Of a stretch of DNA of 27,950 nucleotides, positions 1-8,796 are shown in pieces (positions within the stretch are counted from its first letter, which is position 1; each line of letters opens with the position of its first letter). Both the position numbers and the translations under genes were made by a program. The notes under the pieces were generated by a model that saw only the letters and a program-made list of their open reading frames with translations, did no database searches and was not told the DNA's origin. Source of the stretch: JACCXJ01 sp052387115 (GTDB taxonomy: Bacteria > Pseudomonadota > Gammaproteobacteria > JACCXJ01); the NCBI GenBank assembly GCA_052387115.1, contig JBQTJM010000432.1, positions 1 through 27,950 of the forward strand, read 5' to 3'.

Positions 1-362
1 GGGGGGGGGGGGCCCCGCGCGCCCCGCGCCGCGCGGGCCGGCGGGGGCGGAGACGGCGAGGCACTGCGCTCACCCAACGTGCCGGCCCACTGGCGGCTGT
101 GTTGGCTGGGTGCCACGGCGTGCGCACCCCCATCCCGACCTTCCCCCGCTATTCGCGGGGGAAGGAGAAGAGAGAGGCCCGGGGCGCAAATTGCCGCAAA
201 TGGATTTTGTTGCGCCCTATCAGGGTATTGCGTAAGTTCCGCGCCGCTTTGCGCCACCCGCGAGGGGGAGAGGACGCCGGGCGCGCCGGGCCATCCCACG
301 TCCCGGCCGGTCCCAAGTCCGCGCGGCGTGTCTTCGCGTTTCAGCTCAAGGAAAAATCGAAA
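1..362. other. Non-coding leader upstream of hppA
   Basis: No gene is supported here. The window opens with 12 consecutive G followed by about 50 bases that are nearly pure G/C, which looks like a contig edge or low-complexity artefact. An open frame runs from base 99 into hppA, but its translation before base 363 is Arg/Pro-rich and unlike any pyrophosphatase N-terminus, so I treat it as leader. An 11-bp perfect inverted repeat lies at 139-149 and 155-165. A purine-rich AAGGA about 10 bases before the ATG at 363 is a usable ribosome binding site. Confidence 0.6.
139..165. repeat. GC-rich inverted repeat (REP-like)
   Basis: Arms CCTTCCCCCGC (139-149) and GCGGGGGAAGG (155-165) are perfectly complementary around the loop TATTC. 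The C-run/G-run composition resembles the three hairpins downstream of hppA (2508-2692), so it may belong to the same palindromic family. No T-run follows, which argues against an intrinsic terminator. Confidence 0.6.
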
Positions 363-2471
<2,109 letters not shown>

Positions 2472-2507
2472 CGATCGGGTGGCGGGCGGCGCTTGCCCCC
2501 TCCCCCG

Positions 2508-2692
2508 CCCTCCCCCGTCCGCAAGCAACGCGGACAGGGGAGGGAGATCTCCGATCCCCTCCCCTGCGAAGCGGGGGAGGGCTAGGGAGGGGGTAAAGGC
2601 GCTGCGGCGGGGAACCGGCCTGTTAGCGAACGTCGCCGGGCCGGCCCCCACCCTACCCTCCCCCGTTCGTAAATAGCACGAACAGGGGAGGG
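2508..2692. repeat. Three REP-like hairpins with shared arms and variable inner stems
   Basis: Three palindromes lie at 2508-2544, 2557-2581 and 2656-2692. All have the outer arms CCCTCCCC and GGGGAGGG. The first and third are both 37 nt with a C/A mismatch at the same place and a 7-nt loop. Their inner stems differ but stay complementary: GTCCGC/GCGGAC in the first, GTTCGT/ACGAAC in the third. The middle copy has a short GC/GC inner stem. They sit between the convergent ends of hppA and the HTTM gene, a typical place for REP elements. Confidence 0.8.
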
Positions 2693-2709
2693 AGAGTCGA
2701 ATCCTCCGT

Positions 2710-4629
2710 TCATTGCGAACGCGACAACGCCTCGATATCGATGCCGGGCGTCTCGACCCGCATCCCGCCGTCCTTCCAGATGACCTTCCCGATGTCCCGC
2801 CACGGCTGGCGGATGTTTTCGTGGCGGAGGTCCCTCTCCCACTCCATCGGTACGCGTATCCTTTTCAGCTTGATCGTAAACTCGGCGTTGGTCACATCGA
2901 GCCCGACCTCCTTGCCCCAGAAAAGCGTCACTTTTTGAAGCAGCCGGTACAGGCGTTCTCGCTTGATCCTGGCGGTGACGGCCACGTTCGCCCACATCGA
3001 CTGAACCCTCCCCCAGTTCGGTGCGACCAGCCTGCCTTCTTCGTTGACGAACGGCAGCCAACGCTCCCGGCCGGCCTGGTCACGGTAGGTCAGCGCCAGC
3101 AAATGCTCATAGCCCTCGAAGTGATCGTGCATATAGAGCGCATGGGGCGTGATGCCCAGAAAGGTATGGGAAAGACACAAGACCGCGTTACTCATGACTG
3201 CCGGTAACCCGGCACTCTCCGGCGTCTTGAGATCGCTCAGCCGATAGAGGATTCCATAGTGAATCGTGCTGTTCAACTGAAGCACGATGATCAAGACCAG
3301 AAACTTGCTGACGCGGACCGGAAGCTGCTGTGGCGTACCGATGTAGCGCTCGTAGAGCAACCTGAATGGTTCGCCTTCCGGCCCCGGTCGTTCCGGCGGA
3401 ACAGCACAGCCTTCGTCGCATACGAGCCGGGCGCGATGGTCGGCGATATGGCGGTAGACGCGTTGGCCAAGATGATAGATCCCCGGCATCCTCATCAGCC
3501 AGCCCAGCGGCGCGAGGTCTCTCATGCCGATGAAGATCCGCACGTAGGTGTCGAGCCCTAGGTAGAGCCTGCCTTTCCGGTCCAGGCCATAGATATCCTT
3601 CAATAGCTCATCGTCGGATATCCGATCGAGCGCTCGATACTGCCGGGCGTGGGTTTGCAAGCCTCTGAATGCGATCGCTTTGCAGACATCGAAGTGCTGC
3701 ACCGTGATCACGGTTCTATTGCACAACGGACATTGTTCATCGTAAAACACCGTCAGCGTCGGTTCCTGGACCTGTAGCGCCCTCCCGAGACATCTCCACC
3801 AAGCGAAGGGAACCAACAGCGCGTAATGCACCAGCATGCCGAAGCCGAAGGGATAGACGTTCAAGGACAGAATGATGCCGATATGAAACGCAAGCCCAAT
3901 CAACAGCAACGGAACGCGGAAGGGACGGAGGCAGCAGATAAAGATGAATACGAACTGAAAGATGAGCGACGTATACCCGATGATCGCCTGTAGGGGCTTG
4001 TTGTTCAAGACCCAGGTCAAATCGATGCCGGACATATAGTAGGGCATGGTGGCAGGCAGCCATGCCCCCATACCATTACGCCAGAGCTCGGCCGACAGCT
4101 TGTGAACGGCCGAATCGAAGTAGAGCAACCCCAGGGAGAACAGCACCGGGATGTAATAGCAAAGCACCGGCACGTCGGCCGGCGGCACGTAACGATGAGC
4201 AATGGTCGAGTACTTGAGCGTCTTACGGAGCTTGTCGAGGGACAGTGCCCGCTCCGCGGGCAGGAACATCAAGAGGAAGCTCGATCCGATCATGAGCTGG
4301 TCGAACCCCCCGTCAAAGTCCTGCCACATCGGTGTAAACACCACGAACACGATCCAGAGAAGATAATTGCCGACGGCCGCGAAACGGGTGTGGTAGCCCA
4401 GGACCAGGAACACGGCGATGACGGCCCACCCCAGCAACAGGTAGTGGATGATCGGTGATGCCAGATCGACATAGGGGGCGGGGTCGAAGACCAGGTGGCG
4501 GAACCAGTAAAGGAACACGACCTCCTGGAAGATCACCAGGCCAAAGCCTATCCGAAAGACACCGAGGCCGGTGGCGGGGGCGCGTTTAGCGACGCCCTGC
4601 TTGACGAGCTTCAGGATCTGCCGGTACAT
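2710..4629 (-). CDS. HTTM-domain membrane protein with internal DCC (DUF393) thioredoxin-like domain
   Basis: 639 residues. Residues about 15-290 carry many hydrophobic segments and the pattern HKLSAELWRNG, typical of the HTTM family related to vitamin K-dependent gamma-carboxylases. Around residues 295-405 lies a DCC domain marked by YDEQCPLCN, the CxxC motif of thiol-disulfide oxidoreductase-like DUF393 proteins. A further C-terminal stretch has one hydrophobic segment (VSKFLVLIIVLQL) and a charged soluble tail. HTTM and DCC genes often sit side by side; here they are fused. The likely location is the inner membrane. A role in redox or carboxylation chemistry is only inferred, and the substrate is unknown. 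The ATG at 4629 is the first in frame; no strong ribosome binding site is visible. Confidence 0.85.
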   Translation of the reverse strand: MYRQILKLVKQGVAKRAPATGLGVFRIGFGLVIFQEVVFLYWFRHLVFDPAPYVDLASPIIHYLLLGWAVIAVFLVLGYHTRFAAVGNYLLWIVFVVFTPMWQDFDGGFDQLMIGSSFLLMFLPAERALSLDKLRKTLKYSTIAHRYVPPADVPVLCYYIPVLFSLGLLYFDSAVHKLSAELWRNGMGAWLPATMPYYMSGIDLTWVLNNKPLQAIIGYTSLIFQFVFIFICCLRPFRVPLLLIGLAFHIGIILSLNVYPFGFGMLVHYALLVPFAWWRCLGRALQVQEPTLTVFYDEQCPLCNRTVITVQHFDVCKAIAFRGLQTHARQYRALDRISDDELLKDIYGLDRKGRLYLGLDTYVRIFIGMRDLAPLGWLMRMPGIYHLGQRVYRHIADHRARLVCDEGCAVPPERPGPEGEPFRLLYERYIGTPQQLPVRVSKFLVLIIVLQLNSTIHYGILYRLSDLKTPESAGLPAVMSNAVLCLSHTFLGITPHALYMHDHFEGYEHLLALTYRDQAGRERWLPFVNEEGRLVAPNWGRVQSMWANVAVTARIKRERLYRLLQKVTLFWGKEVGLDVTNAEFTIKLKRIRVPMEWERDLRHENIRQPWRDIGKVIWKDGGMRVETPGIDIEALSRSQ

Positions 4630-4977
4630 GTCTCGTGAGTGATCCGCCTCGGCATGACCGATGGCAGCACTATGCCCTTATCGGGACACAGGACACTTCG
4701 CGTGTCCTTTCGCCTTCATACCCCTTCCCCTATACGGTACGGAGGCACGGTGGTGTTTTCACCCGATATACAGGGAACTTGGAGGTATACCTCGAATCTC
4801 GAATACCTTTGGCTTTCCCTTCGGCTCTACGAAGATCTGTCCGCAGGACTTCCACGCCGTGGTTACGTGCCATGCCCGGCACGTGTCAAAGCTCAGCTAC
4901 CAGGCTCTTCAGTAGCGCTACCGTGCGCTCTTGCTCCTACTCGCACCGTCGAGATGCGGCCCGGCCCCTGCAGCCCG
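4630..4977. other. Gene-free stretch rich in perfect palindromes; possible structured RNA or element remnant
   Basis: No convincing gene. Perfect palindromes lie at 4691-4707 (GGACAC/GTGTCC), 4782-4793 (GAGGTATACCTC), 4865-4884 (ACGTGCC/GGCACGT) and 4912-4921 (GTAGCGCTAC), and there is a tandem CTCGAAT at 4791-4804. All three plus-strand frames stay open for over 200 bases, but none of the translations resembles a known protein and they overlap one another. It lies between the end of a small cassette-like gene (stop at 4978) and the start of the HTTM gene. Confidence 0.45.
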
Positions 4978-5232
4978 TTAGGCGTCGGACGCGAGATTTT
5001 CCAACGACTCGCCGATCTCGTCCGCGTTCTGAAAGTAGCGTCGATGGGTCTTTCGCAGGGCCGCTTCCGAAGCGGCTTCGAGAAGGAGGACTTCATGGTC
5101 TATCGACTTCCGATTCAACCGCAACTCCATCTCGATCCTCGAGTTCTCGGCAGCGGTTCGGCCTGATGCTGTGAAGGTCACAAAGTCAACGATCGTGCCC
5201 CCAGCCCGATCATACTCTATCAAGAAAAGCAT
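4978..5232 (-). CDS. Small conserved-looking protein paired with the RelA/SpoT-domain remnant
   Basis: 84 residues beginning MLFLIEYDRAGG, with a charged centre (RIEMELRLNRK) and a segment HEVLLLEAASEAALRKTHRRYF. I recognise the overall look from small uncharacterised proteins, but I cannot assign a function. It starts 9 bases after the stop of the RelA/SpoT-domain frame on the same strand, so the two were probably co-transcribed. Its TAA stop lies inside GCCTAAC (4977-4983 on the minus strand), which fits the RYYYAAC start of an integron attC site, a common arrangement for cassette genes. No complementary GTTRRRY end is found nearby, so that site is incomplete at best. Confidence 0.65.
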   Translation of the reverse strand: MLFLIEYDRAGGTIVDFVTFTASGRTAAENSRIEMELRLNRKSIDHEVLLLEAASEAALRKTHRRYFQNADEIGESLENLASDA

Positions 5233-5241
5233 GGCTTACCC

Positions 5242-5802
5242 CTATTTCTTTGCTCCGCCAATGGACTCTATGAGAAGCGCTCTAAGTCTCTCCCGTTGCG
5301 TTACCATTAACGCCCGAACGTCGCGTATACGCCTGCTATGGCGTCGAGCCTCCGCAAGCATAGCATAAAACTGGACCTCTATGCCTTCGAATTCCGCAAT
5401 CATCCCCGACATTTCCGCAAGCATCCTGCTCAGCGCCTCTGGGCCCCCGCCATACTTTACCTTGGCATCAACGACGTCGGACAGTTTTTCAGAGTATTCC
5501 GCCCACAAGTGCTGCAGCTTGCTCCTAACTTGGATCTCAATATGGCGGCCCCCAGTCTTTACGATGATATGGACCGCGCGATATCCATAGCTCGGGTTCA
5601 TTCGCCGATCGACTACGAGCGCCTCGGGAAACGTACCTTTCAAGATGGCCACTGCGGCGTCTTGCGCGGCCATGTCTTTTGCGATTAGCCGGCATCCGGC
5701 AATGTCCTGAATCTGGCTAAGGCGAATCGACTCCCGTTTAAGCTTGTCTACGACGGAGCTAGCTAGCCTAGCTCTTTTCGCGAGCGATGCGGTTCCCTTC
5801 GT
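5242..5802 (-). pseudogene. RelA/SpoT-domain (ppGpp synthetase-like) protein, 5'-truncated
   Basis: The open frame runs from a stop at 5803-5805 to 5242 with no good start before the Met at 5673, yet similarity clearly begins upstream of that Met. The frame upstream of it reads RLSQIQDIAGCRLIAKD, the conserved D-x-x-G-x-R block of RelA/SpoT synthetase domains. It is followed by NPSYGYRAVHIIV and by IEIQVRSKLQHLWAEYSEKL, the E-x-Q-x-R ... QHxWAE signature. About 60 N-terminal residues expected for small alarmone synthetase-like proteins are missing and were not found in the other frames. The likely original role is (p)ppGpp synthesis or a related pyrophosphokinase reaction. A shortened product from 5673 would lack the first block, so I call it a pseudogene. 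The 84-residue gene at 4978-5232 follows directly. Confidence 0.75.
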
Positions 5803-5871
5803 TCACCGCATCCTACGAGGGCTCATCCATAGGCGTTGCGTGAAGGGCAAACATTCGTAGAAGGCCGAGCC

Positions 5872-6382
5872 ATCGTATTGCTAGACGGCGAGGCCGGCAA
5901 AGTTTACCACATGTCGAGCAACGCGGGGGGATAGAGTGGGATGGCGAGTCGCTTGCGCGGCTTCGGGTCGGGGCTCATGGAGGATGCCGGCGGCGCGTCA
6001 GGGGACGTCGATTCGGACGGGACCCCCTCCAGCGATCCCGGTTTCGATTACAAGCTCCCTTGTGAGCGAAGGATCACCGGGGAGCAGTATACCAACCTGG
6101 CACCGCCATCCTGGGCGACCGTGGGGCGTTGCTCGGTAGGGAGTACGCCCTCCCCTTCCCACGGGATGACGGCGTTCCACCACCGCACGGCGTCGGACGG
6201 CCGCTCCTTCACCGCGGCCGACATCGCGTCGGCAGGCGTCATAGGCACCCGGGTTTGGAAGGACTCGCCGGCCCCTGCGATCGTCCCGTCTTACGCTGCC
6301 TCGGGAAGCGTCGCGACCTTGGGGCGCGCCGGCCCCCGGTCTTGCGGTCGCTCTGACGGGTGCCACCGACCTGGGCGTATTG
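5872..6382. repeat. Direct repeat unit 1 flanking the RelE/ParE toxin-antitoxin pair
   Basis: Two blocks recur in the same order at 7020-7377. A short block at 5872-5915 begins TCGTATTGCTA and includes GGCAAAG; a longer block at 6101-6382 is roughly three-quarters identical by eye. This copy has about 185 extra bases between the blocks. On the minus strand the outer end of the long block translates to QYAQVGGTRQSDRK, like the tail of an uncharacterised protein family. The non-coding gap 5803-6434 otherwise shows no gene. Confidence 0.7.
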
Positions 6383-6434
6383 TCAAGCTGAGGAGCGCCG
6401 ACCTTTTTTTGCGGCGTCCCTCTGCAGAGCCTTA

Positions 6435-6743
6435 TTAGCGCGCTTTCGCTTTGACTTTGGGCCAACGCCGGGGATTGCGTGCATTGTGGATCACCGCCAA
6501 GACATGCACCAGTTCGCTTCGAACCGCGTAGAACACGCCATACGGAAATCGCGGTAGTAAGGCGCGACGTACACCCGTGATGACCTCTGCATACAGCAAA
6601 GGCGCTTGCTCAAGACGCTTGAGCTGCAACTCGGTTGCAACCAGAAACTCTTCCCCAAGGCCAGGGCTTCGCAATTCGTACCAGTTATGCGCCTCGCCCA
6701 TTTCACGCAATGCTCGAGCAGAAAACCTTAGCCGGAACGCCAT
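6435..6743 (-). CDS. RelE/ParE-superfamily toxin
   Basis: 102 residues from the ATG at 6743. The N-terminal helices (FSARALREMGEAHNWYE) and the later pattern RALLPRFPYGVFYAV...VHVLAVIHNARNPRRW match plasmid-stabilisation/RelE-ParE toxins that act on ribosomes or gyrase. The longer open frame to 6779 was not used because similarity starts at MAFRLRF and the frame otherwise runs into the antitoxin. The start lies 16 bases inside the end of the antitoxin gene, implying translational coupling. Length and C-terminal Arg/Trp-rich strand are typical, so the toxin looks intact. Which target it attacks cannot be read from the sequence. Confidence 0.88.
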   Translation of the reverse strand: MAFRLRFSARALREMGEAHNWYELRSPGLGEEFLVATELQLKRLEQAPLLYAEVITGVRRALLPRFPYGVFYAVRSELVHVLAVIHNARNPRRWPKVKAKAR

Positions 6744-6967
6744 GTGCCGTTTCGCAGGTGTGACTTCACTTGTTCCCACGAGAAACCGGCTTCGGGATTG
6801 GCTTCGAACTCCTTCAGCCGCTCTTTCAGTTCCGTTTTTATTTCCGGGGTGACTTCGACAGCTTCCGGAACGGCTGCGATACTTTCCCAGATGAGCTCGA
6901 CAAGGCGGATACGCTCCTGCACAGGAAGTTCAAGGATCTCAGCAACGGAGATTTGCTTCATGGTCAA
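6728..6967 (-). CDS. Addiction-module antitoxin (Unstab_antitox / TIGR02574-like)
   Basis: 79 residues: MTMKQISVAEILELPVQERI..., a helical acidic protein with the LPVQERIRLVELIWESI pattern of the short antitoxins that neutralise RelE/ParE-type toxins. Met1 or Met3 could be the start. It is the first gene of a two-gene operon and overlaps the toxin start by 16 bases, the usual antitoxin-first order. As with other members, it probably represses its own promoter together with the toxin. No clear promoter was identified upstream, where a diverged repeat begins at 7020. Confidence 0.88.
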   Translation of the reverse strand: MTMKQISVAEILELPVQERIRLVELIWESIAAVPEAVEVTPEIKTELKERLKEFEANPEAGFSWEQVKSHLRNGTWRSG

Positions 6968-7019
6968 TAGATTAGAACTGCAGCGGCGGACGGGCTAGTA
7001 TGAAATCCAAAGCCGAGCT

Positions 7020-7377
7020 GTCGTATTGCTAAACAGCAGCGGCCTTACTGGCAAAGTCTACCACACGTCGCATCAATACTTCGCAACCCCTGGGCTTCTG
7101 TCACCGCGCATCCTGGGCGACTTGGGGGTGTTGCTCGGGAGGCCGTACCCCTGTCTCCGACGGGATGACGGCGTTACACCGGTGCACGGCGTCGGGCGGT
7201 CGCTCCTCTGCCGCGGCCGACATCGCGCCGGCAGGTGCCACGGGCGCCTGGGATCGGAAGGACCCGGCGGCCGTGGCGATCGTTCCGCCTTATGCCGCCT
7301 CGGGCACCGTCGCGACCTTGGCCCGGCGGCCCCGCTGCGGTCACTGGCGCGGGTGCCGCCGACCTGGGCGTATTGCG
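7020..7377. repeat. Direct repeat unit 2 flanking the RelE/ParE toxin-antitoxin pair
   Basis: Counterpart of 5872-6382: the short block at 7020-7069 and the long block at 7097-7377 are in the same order and orientation but separated by only about 30 bases. The copies have diverged by many substitutions and small indels, so the duplication is old. On the minus strand the frame reading AMSAAAEERPPDAV (unit 1: AMSAAVKERPSDAV) is partly conserved between the copies, but it has no recognisable family. Confidence 0.7.
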
Positions 7378-7480
7378 TGGAATCGGGACCGAAGTAGCCC
7401 TGGATGGCTTTGCGCGCCCGCGCCCCGTATTCGTTGCCGAGCTTGGCGCGGTCGTCGCGGTCGTCGATAGCCGCAGATGC
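7345..7480 (-). pseudogene. C-terminal remnant of an uncharacterised protein
   Basis: A frame without a start codon reads LGNEYGARARKAIQGYFG, then PDSTQYAQVGGTRASDR. The QYAQVGGTR-x-S motif resembles the tail of a widespread uncharacterised protein family, and the same motif is found in the paired repeat at about 6330-6382. Here the fragment abuts the hicB remnant, as if joined by deletion. Confidence 0.4.
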
Positions 7481-7498
7481 AAAGCCGCGTGCTTCGTT

Positions 7499-7714
7499 TC
7501 ACGATACAACGACTGTTTCCCGTTCCGCCTCCACCGGTACACCACGTAAGGAATCCCCACGGCGATCTTAAAGAATAACCGCGATCGCGTCGGCCAGACT
7601 CTCTCGGGCCTCTTGCTTGGTGCGCCCTTGACCATTGGCGCCAGGGATTTCTGGGCAGTAGGCAATAAACCACTCGCCGTCTCGTTCAATGATCGCAGTA
7701 AAGTCATTTCGCAT
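7499..7714 (-). pseudogene. hicB: hicB antitoxin with an in-frame stop
   Basis: From ATG at 7714 the frame reads MRNDFTAIIERDGEWFIAY, then CPEIPGANGQGRTKQEAR, a standard HicB fold start. It meets TAA at 7568-7570 after 48 codons. Reading on in the same frame gives DRRGDSLRGVPVEAERETV and a TGA at 7499, exactly what the rest of a HicB of this type looks like. A single base change (for example GAA or AAA to TAA) explains the defect. The final stop overlaps a GTG as GTGA followed by AAACGAAGC (VKRS), which resembles the start of a coupled hicA, but hicA similarity ends after about four codons. Both partners of the module are therefore broken or lost. Confidence 0.8.
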
Positions 7715-7762
7715 ATAGCACCTACAAACTGTAGCGATGAAGCCTTGTCAGTCAGTCGCAGG

Positions 7763-7791
7763 GTGCGCACCGCGCCGTTTGCGGTGCGCAC
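7763..7791. repeat. Perfect 11-bp inverted repeat
   Basis: Arms GTGCGCACCGC (7763-7773) and GCGGTGCGCAC (7781-7791) flank a 7-nt loop. It sits between the GNAT gene end and hicB. Neither a T-run nor attC-type ends accompany it. It may be a dispersed palindromic element. Confidence 0.7.
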
Positions 7792-7861
7792 GCGGACCGA
7801 ACGTTGGGTTCACCGTAACCGGTCGGAAACATCCACGCCGTTTCGCGTGCGTACGGCGTGC

Positions 7862-8332
7862 CTACCTTGCTTGAGCCCACAGCCTCTTCTCAAGCCGCAC
7901 GCCATTGACAATGCCCCGATAGTAGCCGGTAAGCCTCTCTATCTCGCTGTAGCCCCGACCTCGGTAGAACCAGAGTGCTGCTTCACGGTCCTCTCTCGCT
8001 TCGGCCTGAATTCGTTCAATGCCAGCGGTAAGTGCACACTCCTCGAGCCACAAGAGAATGGATGCTCCTAAACCTCTCTTTCGCTGCGTCTTGTGAACTC
8101 CAAGAAGTACTAAGTGAGCCGTGTTGTCTCCGTAGGTCATGATCCCAAAACCAAGAACATAGCCGCGATCATGAACTACGACGACGTTCGTTGATCTGTC
8201 GCGAATCGCCCTCAGCACCCTGGCCTCGGTCCAGCCCCAGCCCAGCCCATTTTCGATGTAGTCTCTAGACATCTCTGCAATGCTGCGGGCATCGGCTGGC
8301 AACGCCAGCCGCACTTTGTGATTCGCGATCAT
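7862..8332 (-). CDS. GNAT-family N-acetyltransferase
   Basis: 156 residues, full length for the family. The acetyl-CoA loop is seen as GVHKTQRKRGLGASIL (the R/Q-x-x-G-x-G/A pattern). Downstream are AEAREDREAALWFYRGRGYSE and a terminal strand, the usual GNAT motif order. The acceptor substrate is unknown. The ATG at 8332 lies only 12 bases after the GTTAGGT end of the attC site at 8345-8407, so the gene sits as the body of an integron cassette would. No recognisable attC follows its stop, which suggests the cassette's own site is lost or that the gene has been fixed in place. GNAT genes are frequent cassette cargo. Confidence 0.88.
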   Translation of the reverse strand: MIANHKVRLALPADARSIAEMSRDYIENGLGWGWTEARVLRAIRDRSTNVVVVHDRGYVLGFGIMTYGDNTAHLVLLGVHKTQRKRGLGASILLWLEECALTAGIERIQAEAREDREAALWFYRGRGYSEIERLTGYYRGIVNGVRLEKRLWAQAR

Positions 8333-8344
8333 GCTGTCACGCGC

Positions 8345-8407
8345 ACCTAACGCGCACGCTCAGCGGCGCGCTGCTTCTGGCGCGTCCGCTGAAGTGGACA
8401 GTTCCGC
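8345..8407 (-). other. Integron attC recombination site
   Basis: On the minus strand: AAC (8403-8401), then arm TTCAGCGG (8393-8386), an unpaired A (8385), CGCGC (8384-8380), an 8-nt loop, GCGCG (8371-8367), CCGCTGA (8366-8360), a spacer, and GTTAGGT (8351-8345). The stem pairs apart from the single extrahelical base, AAC pairs with GTT, and GTTAGGT fits the GTTRRRY cleavage motif. The extrahelical base next to the inner stem is a hallmark of attC sites recognised by integron integrases. The outer left arm GCGGAAC is not fully complementary to GTTAGGT, so it is slightly degenerate. No integrase gene lies in the window. Confidence 0.72.
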
Positions 8408-8509
8408 TGCTTCCCGCAAGGACTGGAACACGGCATCACCGTATGCGTCGGCCTCATCCTCGAACACCCACCCCATGGCGACCGAGCAATCCAGGACGAA
8501 CCGGTTCAA
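8360..8509 (-). pseudogene. vapC: VapC-type PIN toxin, truncated at the attC site
   Basis: TTG at 8509-8507 overlaps the phd stop as TTGA, the tight coupling expected for a toxin gene. The frame reads (M)NRFVLDCSVAMGWVFEDEA, the start of a PIN domain with its first catalytic Asp (residue 7). After about 33 residues similarity ends, and the last codons and the TGA stop (8362-8360) are part of the attC hairpin itself. The product would be 49 residues instead of about 130-140, lacking the remaining acidic active-site residues, so it should be inactive. An alternative is that the short gene is a functional fragment, which seems unlikely. Confidence 0.75.
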
Positions 8510-8763
8510 AAACGCCGGCCCTCATCCACCAGCTCGCGCACCGAGATCCCACCGAGGGTCACGCCCTGACGCAACGCCTTCATCTCCGCGAACAGGGACG
8601 AAATGTCATCGGCGGCTCGGCCGGATCGAGCCTCCTCGATGGGCACCAGCATTGCGACCGGTGCGCCCCGATTGGTAATGATGAAGCGCTCCCCTCGGGC
8701 CACCTTCTCCAACAGGGCCGAAAAGGAGCTCTTGGCGTCGTAGATCCCGATCATCGTTTCCAT
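8506..8763 (-). CDS. Phd/YefM-family antitoxin
   Basis: 85 residues from ATG at 8763 (a second ATG three codons later is also possible). IGIYDAKSSFSALLEKVARG then RFIITNRGAPVAMLVP is the canonical Phd/YefM DNA-binding fold. The acidic C-terminal part would bind the toxin. The frame extending to 8823 lies over a promoter-like sequence and was not used. Antitoxins of this type repress their own promoter. The cognate PIN toxin just downstream is truncated, leaving an orphan antitoxin that could still repress or protect against a related toxin encoded elsewhere. Confidence 0.87.
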   Translation of the reverse strand: METMIGIYDAKSSFSALLEKVARGERFIITNRGAPVAMLVPIEEARSGRAADDISSLFAEMKALRQGVTLGGISVRELVDEGRRF

Positions 8764-8796
8764 AAGGATTCTGGTCAGGTTAGTTGGCCAGATCAG

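Noticed and set aside
99..362. N-terminal extension of hppA by 88 codons
   Set aside because: The translation is unlike any pyrophosphatase, includes a palindrome, and the ATG at 363 has a ribosome binding site.
4630..4977. Group II intron inserted in an attC site
   Set aside because: Palindromes and location suggested it, but there is no reverse transcriptase frame, no convincing domain V, and no GTTRRRY on the far side.
7723..7861. Second attC site after the GNAT gene
   Set aside because: ACCCAAC occurs on the minus strand and an 11-bp palindrome follows, but no matching GTTRRRY end or attC-type bulge was found.
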